Shown piece by piece: positions 1 to 5,359 of a DNA stretch of 5,359 bases; within the stretch, counting starts at the first letter, position 1; each line of letters begins with the position of its first letter. Location of the stretch: the NCBI GenBank assembly GCA_021796055.1, contig JAJYOS010000506.1, positions 1 to 5,359 of the forward strand, read 5' to 3'. Below the pieces are notes generated by a model. It saw only the letters and a program-made list of their open reading frames with translations. It had not been told where the DNA came from and ran no database searches. This DNA comes from Bacteroidota bacterium. Lineage in GTDB: Bacteria > Bacteroidota > Kryptoniia > Kryptoniales > JAKASW01. The translations under genes were made by a program, and so were the position numbers.

Positions 1-1607
1 TCTCACAGGTTAACGACGCATTTTCATCCGGGGAGTACGCGACCTTTCTGCTGCACGGGGTCACGGGGAGCGGCAAAACCCAGGTCTATATTGAAGCGAT
101 CGACTTTGTCCTCAAACGAGGAAAAGGGGCCATAGTCCTGGTGCCTGAGATATCTTTGACTCCTCAAATAGTCGACAGGTTCAGGAGGCGTTTCGGCGAA
201 AAAGTTGCCGTAATGCACAGCAGGATGTCTCTCGGCGAAAGGTACGATGCCTGGCGGCGCATTCGCAAAGGTGAGGCGTCGGTCGTTATCGGTGCGAGAA
301 GTGCAGTCTTTGCCCCGGTGAAGGACCTCGGGCTCATCGTAGTGGACGAAGAGCACGAGGCCAGTTACAAACAGAGCGACACCGCTCCCAGGTACAACGC
401 GAGAGACGTTGCAGTGATGCGCTGCCTGATAAACAAAGGCGTCGCTCTGCTCGGCAGTGCTACACCGTCAATTGAATCGTACTACAATGCTGTTAACGGA
501 GAGAACACGCTCCTTGGTCTGCCGGAGAGGATTGACAACGCCAGGATGCCGAAAATAGAAATAATCGACATGAAGAGGAAACGGAGAGAGAAGCTTGTTT
601 TCGGAGGTTTCAGCGACGAGTTGAGATCGAGGATAGATGACAGGCTTTCCAAGAAGGAGGGAATAATTATCCTGCGAAACAGGAGAGGCTTTTCCACATA
701 TCTCCAGTGCAGCGAATGCGGCACGACTGAAATGTGTCCTAACTGCGACGTCGCTCTCACATTTCACAAAAAGAAAAGTCATCTTAGATGCCATTACTGT
801 GGATTTGTGAAGCAGCCACCGGTGAGGTGTCCGCAGTGCGGAAGCGACAAATTGTTTTATGGCGGCACCGGGACACAAAAGGTTGAAGAGGAACTCGCAG
901 CCTTTTTCCCGGAAGCAAGAATACTAAGAATGGACCTGGATACAACGTCGTCTCGCGGTGCGCATGACAAAATATTGACGGCGTTTGCGAACGGAGATGC
1001 CGACATGCTTGTCGGGACGCAGCTTGTCGCGAAAGGCCTCGACTTCCCGCGCGTGACTCTCGTCGGAGTTGTTTCGGCGGACTCGACGATGCTGATCCCG
1101 GATTTTCGCTCGAACGAGAGAACGTTTCAGCTGCTGACGCAGGTTGCAGGAAGGGCGGGGCGAAAGGAGAAGGAGGGGGAGGTCATCATACAGGTGACGA
1201 ACAGCAGGGAAGAGATACTCGACTTCGTGGCCAGACATGACTTCAAGGCGTTTTACGACAGAGAGATTGAAGTTCGCCGCGAGTTGAATTATCCACCGTT
1301 CTCCAGGATGGTGGTCCTTGAATTTCGCGGCAAGGATTTCGGCGTTACGAATGAAGCCTCTGAAAAGGCGGCGAAGAAGATCCGAAAGATCCTTCCCGTC
1401 CTGGGAGTTCTCGGTCCGGCGCCCGCCGTCATCGGGAGACTCCTGGGAAAGTTCAGATTTCAGATCGTCATAAAGATGAGCAAACAACCCGGCAAGGCGA
1501 GTGAAAGCCTGGAGAATGTACTCGATGAGATCGACAACGATCTGAAGCGCTCGTACGGAAACTCCGTCGCCTTTTTTGCCGATGTAGACCCGGCGACGAC
1601 GATGTGA
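1..1607 (+). CDS. priA: Primosomal protein N' (replication restart DNA helicase PriA), 5'-truncated
   Basis: PriA is a cytoplasmic 3'-5' superfamily 2 DNA helicase that recognises stalled or collapsed forks and reloads the replicative helicase. The open frame runs in from the left edge (first full codon at base 3), giving 534 C-terminal residues of a protein usually about 730-830 long; the N-terminal DNA-binding part lies outside. Numbering from the first visible residue: Walker A GVTGSGKT (19-26), Walker B DEEH (115-118), motif III GSATPS (151-156), eight cysteines in four CxxC pairs (236/239, 245/248, 263/266, 276/279) that form the PriA double zinc site, motif V GTQLVAKGLDFP (338-349) and motif VI QVAGRAGR (380-387). 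The helicase core and zinc module look intact, so it should be functional. The C-terminal domain includes a NYPPF segment typical of the family. A GTG at 141 is internal and not the start. It converges on cdsA 27 bases downstream. Identification is by conserved motifs; very sure. Confidence 0.97.
   Translation, partial: SQVNDAFSSGEYATFLLHGVTGSGKTQVYIEAIDFVLKRGKGAIVLVPEISLTPQIVDRFRRRFGEKVAVMHSRMSLGERYDAWRRIRKGEASVVIGARSAVFAPVKDLGLIVVDEEHEASYKQSDTAPRYNARDVAVMRCLINKGVALLGSATPSIESYYNAVNGENTLLGLPERIDNARMPKIEIIDMKRKRREKLVFGGFSDELRSRIDDRLSKKEGIIILRNRRGFSTYLQCSECGTTEMCPNCDVALTFHKKKSHLRCHYCGFVKQPPVRCPQCGSDKLFYGGTGTQKVEEELAAFFPEARILRMDLDTTSSRGAHDKILTAFANGDADMLVGTQLVAKGLDFPRVTLVGVVSADSTMLIPDFRSNERTFQLLTQVAGRAGRKEKEGEVIIQVTNSREEILDFVARHDFKAFYDREIEVRRELNYPPFSRMVVLEFRGKDFGVTNEASEKAAKKIRKILPVLGVLGPAPAVIGRLLGKFRFQIVIKMSKQPGKASESLENVLDEIDNDLKRSYGNSVAFFADVDPATTM
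1565..1598. repeat. 7-bp inverted repeat inside the 3' end of priA
   Basis: CGTCGCC (1565-1571) is perfectly complementary to GGCGACG (1592-1598), with a 20-base spacer that begins with six T residues. It lies within the last codons of priA. No T-run follows the stem in either direction, so it is not a canonical intrinsic terminator. The repeat is real as sequence; any function is doubtful, since GC-rich coding sequence makes such matches by chance. Confidence 0.35.
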
Positions 1608-1634
1608 TGTCGAATCTTCGCAAGGTCGATGAGC
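1608..1634. other. Short convergent intergenic gap between priA and cdsA
   Basis: Only 27 bases separate the two stop codons (TGA of priA, TAA of cdsA). I see no GC-rich stem followed by a T-run on either strand here; the best local pairing (AGGT with ACCT, extending into the end of cdsA) is four base pairs. Transcripts from both sides probably run into each other's 3' ends or end in a Rho-dependent way (inference). Confidence 0.6.
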
Positions 1635-2471
1635 TTACCTGAAAAATTTGAGCAGAAGGTAGATGAGCGGAGCGGAGAAAATGAGGCTGTCGAACCTGTC
1701 GAGAACTCCACCGTGTCCGGGGATGATCCCCGAAGAATCCTTTGCCCCGGCGTCTCTCTTGAACATCGACTCGACGAAGTCCCCGGCTTGTCCGAAAATC
1801 CCTACAATGACACCCATCGCAATTGCGACCTTGAGCGGGAACTGAGGCAGAACCAGAAACCGCGCAACCGCCGCCGCAGCTATGGCGAACACCAGACCGG
1901 CTATCGCTCCCTCCCAGGTCTTGTTGGGACTTACAAACTTGCTCATCTTGTGTTTTCCCATAGACATGCCCACAAAATATGCAGCCGAATCGCAGATCCA
2001 TATAGTCGCAAGGACGGCAATCATAAAAAGTCCGGCATCGGTGTCGCCAGGAAAGACGTTTTCAATACCGACCCTCTGCCTTATTGCCGTCAATGCCGAT
2101 CCGAACAGCCCTATGTAAATGATACCCGTAAATGTCGTGCCCACGTTGGCGAAAACTCCCGATACGCCTTCCGTGCGCTTCTTCGCCAATTCCGCGAGCA
2201 TGGCTACCAGCAGCATGATGATGAGAAAATCAATTGCCAATACAATTCCGGACGAATAGACAATCGCGTTCACCATCCCGGCTGAAGTTATCCCCAGGAC
2301 CGCCGATGGATCGATGCCCTTCGATTTGGCCAGTAAATAGAACTCGTTCGCCGATATCACAACAAGTGCAGTCGTGAACAGAAAAAAATAGGTGCCGCCG
2401 AAATAACAGGCCGCCACAATAAGGGGTATCGCTATAACAGCGACGAGCACCCGTACCGTAAGATTCGACAT
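1635..2471 (-). CDS. cdsA: Phosphatidate cytidylyltransferase (CDP-diacylglycerol synthase)
   Basis: CdsA is an integral inner-membrane enzyme that converts phosphatidic acid and CTP to CDP-diacylglycerol and pyrophosphate, the branch point to phosphatidylethanolamine, phosphatidylglycerol and cardiolipin. The 278-residue product has the family's usual length (E. coli about 285) and several hydrophobic helices from residue 7 on. The C-terminal half carries the family hallmarks: CDSAAY (160-165), SPNKTWEG (181-188), GDFVESMFKRD (230-240), KD (244-245), and PGHGG (251-255) followed by DRFDS (258-262), which matches the CDS signature with its metal-binding acidic residues. The ATG overlaps the stop of the upstream DUF2007 gene by one base (TGATG), with GGAGG 10 bases upstream. 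In this frame a stop lies only a few codons before the ATG, so no realistic longer form exists. It is the last gene of the minus-strand operon and converges on priA. In many bacteria cdsA sits with uppS, dxr or rseP; none is seen here. Very sure of the assignment. Confidence 0.97.
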   Translation of the reverse strand: MSNLTVRVLVAVIAIPLIVAACYFGGTYFFLFTTALVVISANEFYLLAKSKGIDPSAVLGITSAGMVNAIVYSSGIVLAIDFLIIMLLVAMLAELAKKRTEGVSGVFANVGTTFTGIIYIGLFGSALTAIRQRVGIENVFPGDTDAGLFMIAVLATIWICDSAAYFVGMSMGKHKMSKFVSPNKTWEGAIAGLVFAIAAAAVARFLVLPQFPLKVAIAMGVIVGIFGQAGDFVESMFKRDAGAKDSSGIIPGHGGVLDRFDSLIFSAPLIYLLLKFFR

Positions 2472-3025
2472 CAGGCATCATCCTCCATTTCTTCTCCGGT
2501 CAAGCCCAGCAGTTCTGCAATCTCCATCGCTTCTTTGAATTTTTTCTCAGGGACGAGGACTTCCACAATGGTCGGGCGAAGCGGGGCATCCGCTGCGTCC
2601 GGATTCAGCTTCGAGAAGACCTCCGATTCTATGCCTTGCTGTTCGAGATTCGCGTACAGCATTGCAGCCTCATACTCGAAGTCGAACGTGTAAAGAACTC
2701 TCCACGTTTCGATGTAAGAACGGTGTTTGGGATCGTTGCAGAGTACCTTGTTGCCGCTTGTCTCCAGACAATCTTCACACACAGCCTTCCCGCAGATCAC
2801 GCAAAATCCGACGGCGCGATTTTCAGGGTGCGTATCGCAGACAACACCTTCCTCCGAGGTCCGGGTATTGTTCATCGTGCCGCAAACCGGGCAATAGATG
2901 AACGTCTCGATATCGAGCGGGCTTCCGCAGCCGGCGCACCTCCCGGCGGATGTCGTCTCGGTCCCGCACTGGGGGCACCTTGCGAAATCTTCCACTCTTG
3001 AGAATCCACAGTTGGGGCAAATCAC
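2471..3025 (-). CDS. Zinc-ribbon / B-box-like / DUF2007 domain protein
   Basis: A soluble 184-residue protein of unknown role, with no signal peptide or membrane segment. The first 50 residues hold four CxxC pairs (3/6, 17/20, 30/33, 45/48), which read as two consecutive zinc ribbons. Residues 63-101 (C63, H66, C75, C78, C83, C86, C96, H101) have the spacing of a B-box-type zinc finger. Residues about 110-175 match DUF2007 (called a putative prokaryotic signal-transducing domain): a LYTFDFEYEAAMLYANLEQQ stretch, then a strand and helix near VEVLVPEKKFKEAMEIAELL. The C-terminus is acidic. The frame stays open to 3289, but that extension lies over the protease gene and reads as unrelated low-complexity sequence. 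I therefore choose the GTG at 3025, which overlaps the protease stop by four bases (GTGA) and has GAGGTGA seven bases upstream. Metal binding and a regulatory or protein-contact role are inference; domain names are recalled from family patterns, not searched. Sure of the gene, moderately sure of domain names. Confidence 0.88.
   Translation of the reverse strand: MICPNCGFSRVEDFARCPQCGTETTSAGRCAGCGSPLDIETFIYCPVCGTMNNTRTSEEGVVCDTHPENRAVGFCVICGKAVCEDCLETSGNKVLCNDPKHRSYIETWRVLYTFDFEYEAAMLYANLEQQGIESEVFSKLNPDAADAPLRPTIVEVLVPEKKFKEAMEIAELLGLTGEEMEDDA
2482..2486 (-). promoter_or_regulatory. Ribosome binding site of cdsA
   Basis: GGAGG on the minus strand, 10 bases before the ATG and inside the last codons of the upstream gene. 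The spacing is somewhat long. The TGATG stop/start overlap suggests ribosomes can reinitiate directly from the upstream gene. Confidence 0.65.
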
Positions 3026-3927
3026 TCTGCTTTCACCTCGTGAGTATTGTGTGCATGATCTTGTGTCAGTTTTACAGTCGTCGCAAAAATTAACCCCAGT
3101 ATGGCGGACCATCCTATGATATAGGCCACGCTGAGAGGCGGGGCTCCCGAGGGGGCCACAAAACTGTCTTTCCCGGTGATGTACAGGACCGAAGCCGAAA
3201 AAAAGTTGTTCGTGAAATGAGCCGCCATCGGTACTATTATGCTCTCGCTTACGGATACAAGATAACTCAAATAGATTCCGAGTGCACAAAGAGCAACTAA
3301 CGTGAAAATGTCGAGATGGTACAACCCGAATATCAGCCCGGTCCAGATCATTGCTTTTCGCCTGGACATCGATAGCTCGAAGTTGCCCTGAACTAATCCC
3401 CTGAACAGCGTTTCTTCGCAGATTGCCGGAGTGACGGCGATTATCAAAAGGACGAGCGCGAATTCGAGAGGACTGCGTGCTGTTATCAACACTTTGTATG
3501 CCTGCTCTATCGCCTGCTGATATTGGGTAACGAACTCCTTAACAGGGGCAGGCAGCGGAATCAGTCCCTGGAGATAGAGGTAAATTTCAAGGAGCTGCTG
3601 CAGCGAGACCATGCCGACCACGGCGAGCAGGACAAGATACCAATCCGTCTTCCTCACCCTCAGGAGTCTTTTCCATTGCATTGTCTGTATGCGTGATAGG
3701 AAATAAGCCGGGACGAGTATGAACATTATTTCCGCGGCCATCGTTGCAAACCTGAAAGCGGTTGTTTGGTCGGCTGAAGGAACAATCCCGAAAAGATAAA
3801 GCATCATCCCGCCGCCGACAAGCTGGTATAGGAAGAAAATGATCAGCAGCGACGCAATAGCAAAACCGACCGGTTTGAATCTGAATCTTACGCCGGCATT
3901 TTCCGGCATGATCTCTTCTTCAGGCAA
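3022..3927 (-). CDS. CPBP family intramembrane metalloprotease (CAAX/Abi type)
   Basis: A polytopic membrane protein of 301 residues with the three sequence marks of the CPBP (Rce1-like, formerly Abi/CAAX) glutamic-type protease family: EETLFRG (171-177, the EExxxR motif), FGLYH (200-204, FxxxH) and a further histidine in AHFTNN (H237). Hydrophobic segments lie near residues 19-48, 59-77, 96-118, 155-170, 192-225 and 265-284. The N-terminus (MPEEEIMPEN) and the C-terminal tail (HAHNTHEVKAE) are hydrophilic. Bacterial relatives are linked to bacteriocin self-immunity, processing of membrane-bound or secreted proteins, or unknown tasks; the substrate here cannot be told. I take the TTG at 3927 as start because AGGAGG lies four bases before it. 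The ATG at residue 7 is 22 bases from that site and has only a weak GAAGAG near it. The gap to the upstream DUF3108 gene is eight bases; the stop overlaps the GTG of the next gene. Family assignment is strong, function unknown. Confidence 0.93.
   Translation of the reverse strand: MPEEEIMPENAGVRFRFKPVGFAIASLLIIFFLYQLVGGGMMLYLFGIVPSADQTTAFRFATMAAEIMFILVPAYFLSRIQTMQWKRLLRVRKTDWYLVLLAVVGMVSLQQLLEIYLYLQGLIPLPAPVKEFVTQYQQAIEQAYKVLITARSPLEFALVLLIIAVTPAICEETLFRGLVQGNFELSMSRRKAMIWTGLIFGLYHLDIFTLVALCALGIYLSYLVSVSESIIVPMAAHFTNNFFSASVLYITGKDSFVAPSGAPPLSVAYIIGWSAILGLIFATTVKLTQDHAHNTHEVKAE
3033..3039 (-). promoter_or_regulatory. Ribosome binding site deciding the GTG start of the DUF2007 gene
   Basis: GAGGTGA on the minus strand, seven bases before the GTG, within the last codons of the protease gene. 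It supports the GTG at 3025 over any longer reading of the frame. Confidence 0.7.
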
Positions 3928-3931
3928 GTCT

Positions 3932-3937
3932 CCTCCT
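3932..3937 (-). promoter_or_regulatory. Strong ribosome binding site of the CPBP gene, overlapping the upstream stop codon
   Basis: AGGAGG on the minus strand is fused with the TAG stop of the DUF3108 gene (reading TAGGAGG) and stands four bases before the TTG start. A near-perfect Shine-Dalgarno sequence paired with a weak initiation codon. It decides the TTG start over the ATG six codons later. Confidence 0.7.
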
Positions 3938-4829
3938 AGTATTTAGCAGTCGGCACTCCCGCCAGCCCGCTGTAACTCGTCAACTCGGCAACGACTGAAC
4001 CGATCACGACGTCTGTCTTTACCTTCACCGGCAGCTTGAGCGAATCATCGGTCACCCAGACGGTTATCTTCCCGGTATTCTTGAACAATCCGCCCTTCAC
4101 GATAACGGGCTCTATGACCTGGCAATGAAATTTTCCCGCCTTAGTCTCGACATCCTCTCTTCCCATGTAACGAACATTCAGCGGGTAAACCTTGTCCTGG
4201 TAAAAATTAAAGAACCGGACGTCGGCGCCGACGTTAAGCGTATCGTAGTCCAGCGTCCGCGCGTAGAAGAATGAGCTGACGGCATCCTGGGTATACGGCT
4301 GTAAAATATAAGGACCGCCGTCACTTGTCTTGACGGTGTGGTTGCATTGATCGAACCATGCGACGAAGTCTTTCTTATATCCGCCTTCCCTTTGATGCTG
4401 TTCAAATTTCCACGGGAAAATTCCCTGCACGTCGATCAACGAATAATAGTAGTCTCTGACTTTGAAGAAAATATCGAAGAAGGGCGCCGAACGCATGCTG
4501 AACTCGACCTTGTAACATTTCCGTCCCTCGCAGTACATGAAAGAGGGGGTCTCAATGGTTGCGCTGCCCGCGACGATCGGGCCGTAGTGTATGGCGTATT
4601 TCAGCTTCTCACCGACGTTGAACGCTCTGTTCGTTGCGACTCGCAGATCGGCCTGACTCGTGTACGGGGGTGCTGAATTGCTTGTGTCAACTGAGTCTGC
4701 CGTCGTTGCGCCGACGTTCAATGAGCAGCTGCCATCGAGTTGCGCAGTCCGGTGGGAGGGTGACACGTGGAAGATCCCGGAGACGGCCAACAACGAGAAG
4801 GAAACGGACAAAATACCGCCGAGTCTCAT
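3936..4829 (-). CDS. Secreted DUF3108 domain-containing protein
   Basis: A 297-residue protein that looks exported. It starts with MRLGGILSVS and a hydrophobic stretch to about residue 22, with a possible signal-peptidase I site near residues 25-30. There is no good lipobox; the only early cysteine (C35, in LDGSC) has aspartate at -3. A Ser/Thr-rich linker (about 38-60) follows. From residue 70 the sequence fits DUF3108: FNVGEKLKYAIHYGPIVAGSATIE (70-93), aromatic-rich strands around 116-143 and 205-222, then a repeat-like alternation of strands to the end (KITVWVTDDSLKLPVKVK, 254-271). This suggests an all-beta, soluble periplasmic or surface fold. Cysteines 100 and 105 could form a disulfide. 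No catalytic motif is visible and no function is known to me for the family. The ATG overlaps the stop of the glycosyltransferase gene by four bases (ATGA), with AAGGTGA seven bases upstream. Placement between GT9 and a membrane protease suggests an envelope role (inference). Confidence 0.88.
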   Translation of the reverse strand: MRLGGILSVSFSLLAVSGIFHVSPSHRTAQLDGSCSLNVGATTADSVDTSNSAPPYTSQADLRVATNRAFNVGEKLKYAIHYGPIVAGSATIETPSFMYCEGRKCYKVEFSMRSAPFFDIFFKVRDYYYSLIDVQGIFPWKFEQHQREGGYKKDFVAWFDQCNHTVKTSDGGPYILQPYTQDAVSSFFYARTLDYDTLNVGADVRFFNFYQDKVYPLNVRYMGREDVETKAGKFHCQVIEPVIVKGGLFKNTGKITVWVTDDSLKLPVKVKTDVVIGSVVAELTSYSGLAGVPTAKY

Positions 4830-5359
4830 TGAGACTTCACCTTGAGGAAATCTTGAACTGACCGCAGCACATCTGCTACGGCGACCCCGGTCAGGTCGTC
4901 GGATCCGTCAGGAGGGGTGAGGATTATTTTTCTCCCGACAATGGGTGCCCACCTTGCCGGCGTCATCGGCTTGTTATTCGGATATATCCCAACTACAGGA
5001 GTGCCGACGGATGCGGCGAGGTGAATCGGGCCGGTGGAATTCGACACGAAAGAATCTGCCAGTGAGAGCAGGGCGATGAACTCGCGAATAGTGAATGCTC
5101 CGGCAGAATTAAGACACCGCGGGTTCCCGGCGGCAATTTGCGAGCAAAGATCGCTCTCCGGAGCGGACCCCGTTATCACAACACTCGTACCCGGATGTTC
5201 TGTGATCCCTTCGCAGAGTTCACGGAAGTTCGCTGCACTCCAATCGGCTGCCGACCCGCCGCTTCCCGGGTGAACTGCGACGAATCTGCCGATATTGTTA
5301 CTCGCGAGAAAAGCTTTGGCCTTCCCCAGTGCGTTCTGGTCTACCTCGAGTCTGATGTC
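4826..5359 (-). CDS. Glycosyltransferase family 9 (heptosyltransferase-like), 5' end outside window
   Basis: The open frame continues to the right edge, giving the C-terminal 177 residues of a protein that in this family is usually about 320-370 long. GT9 enzymes are GT-B fold, cytoplasmic-face transferases that add heptose or a related sugar from a nucleotide donor to the lipopolysaccharide core; WaaC, WaaF and WaaQ are the known members. From the first visible residue: FVAVHPGSGGSAADW (26-40) is the start of the C-terminal Rossmann domain with its phosphate-binding HPGSG loop; SVVITGSAPE (59-68) is the next strand and turn; SNSTGPIHLAASVGTPVVGIYP (106-127) is the nucleotide-sugar-binding GPxHLA signature. 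A GTG at 5179 is internal and not the start. I cannot say which sugar or acceptor is used; many FCB-group genomes have several GT9 genes outside core LPS loci. It is the first visible gene of the minus-strand operon and overlaps the DUF3108 gene. Family very likely; specific waa name not justified. Confidence 0.92.
   Translation of the reverse strand, partial: DIRLEVDQNALGKAKAFLASNNIGRFVAVHPGSGGSAADWSAANFRELCEGITEHPGTSVVITGSAPESDLCSQIAAGNPRCLNSAGAFTIREFIALLSLADSFVSNSTGPIHLAASVGTPVVGIYPNNKPMTPARWAPIVGRKIILTPPDGSDDLTGVAVADVLRSVQDFLKVKSQ
4837..4843 (-). promoter_or_regulatory. Ribosome binding site of the DUF3108 gene
   Basis: AAGGTGA on the minus strand, seven bases before the ATG, inside the last codons of the glycosyltransferase gene. 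With the ATGA overlap it indicates translational coupling. Confidence 0.65.

Noticed and set aside
468..878. Minus-strand open frame of 136 codons inside priA
   Set aside because: Antisense to the PriA zinc module; no ribosome-binding context or domain seen.
924..1487. Minus-strand open frame of 187 codons inside priA
   Set aside because: Antisense to the PriA helicase motifs V and VI. The product resembles no family and has shadow-like Arg/Asp/His-rich composition.
141..1607. priA starting at the GTG at 141
   Set aside because: Upstream in-frame codons encode the Walker A motif GVTGSGKT, so the gene simply enters from the left edge.
1622..1640. AGGT...ACCT pairing in the priA-cdsA gap as a terminator
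   Set aside because: Four base pairs with a 10-base loop and no following T-run; too weak.
1468..2001. Minus-strand open frame of 177 codons overlapping cdsA and the priA tail
   Set aside because: Shifted frame on the cdsA strand that runs past the cdsA stop into priA; Ser/Arg/Gly-rich with no domain.
1629..2285. Plus-strand open frame of 218 codons opposite cdsA
   Set aside because: It lies entirely antisense to cdsA, whose membrane helices and catalytic motifs are clear. The product is a charged, low-complexity string with no recognisable domain; an antisense shadow.
3026..3289. N-terminal extension of the DUF2007 protein by 88 codons
   Set aside because: This stretch codes for the C-terminal part of the CPBP protease in another frame, and the extension looks like random sequence. 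The GTG at 3025 has a Shine-Dalgarno sequence and a GTGA overlap.
3022..3927. CPBP protein as part of a bacteriocin-immunity or phage-defence cassette
   Set aside because: No bacteriocin precursor, modification enzyme, transporter, toxin or nuclease gene is present nearby; the neighbours are envelope housekeeping genes.
4826..5179. GT9 gene starting at the GTG at 5179 as a short 117-residue protein
   Set aside because: The frame stays open to the window edge and the upstream codons encode the family HPGSG motif, so the GTG is an internal valine.

Overview
The window is a stretch of ordinary-looking chromosome from a bacterium that is probably Gram-negative. A retained GT9 (ADP-heptose:LPS heptosyltransferase-like) gene, a secreted DUF3108 protein and a DUF2007 zinc-ribbon protein fit the Bacteroidota/Chlorobiota/Ignavibacteria (FCB) side of the tree better than Proteobacteria. 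That placement is inference from gene content and protein style, not from a marker search. Base composition and codon use look even across the window, with frequent AGG/AGA arginine codons throughout. I see no insertion sequences, tRNA or rRNA genes, CRISPR arrays, phage genes or foreign islands.

Layout: the left third (1-1607, plus strand) is the C-terminal two thirds of priA, the replication-restart helicase, cut by the window edge. After a 27-base gap, the rest (1635-5359) is a single convergent minus-strand gene string. In transcription order (right to left) it holds: the C-terminal part of a GT9 glycosyltransferase (cut by the right edge), a secreted DUF3108 protein, a CPBP-family membrane metalloprotease, a small cytoplasmic zinc-ribbon/B-box-like/DUF2007 protein, and cdsA (CDP-diacylglycerol synthase).

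The five minus-strand genes are almost certainly one operon. Three of the four junctions overlap (ATGA 4 nt, GTGA 4 nt, TGATG 1 nt), and the fourth has an 8-nt gap in which the Shine-Dalgarno sequence overlaps the upstream stop codon. Every start has a visible Shine-Dalgarno sequence. Two genes use non-ATG starts (TTG for the CPBP protease, GTG for the DUF2007 protein). The promoter must lie to the right of the window. No convincing terminator is visible between cdsA and priA.

The theme of the operon is the cell envelope: lipopolysaccharide or other glycan sugar transfer (GT9), a periplasmic/outer-membrane-type protein (DUF3108), an intramembrane protease (CPBP) and phospholipid precursor synthesis (CdsA). 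A small metal-binding protein of unknown role is translationally coupled between the protease and CdsA. The two least-understood genes (DUF3108 and zinc-ribbon/DUF2007) and their tight coupling to the protease are the most interesting part. I do not see a clearly new defence or mobile system.
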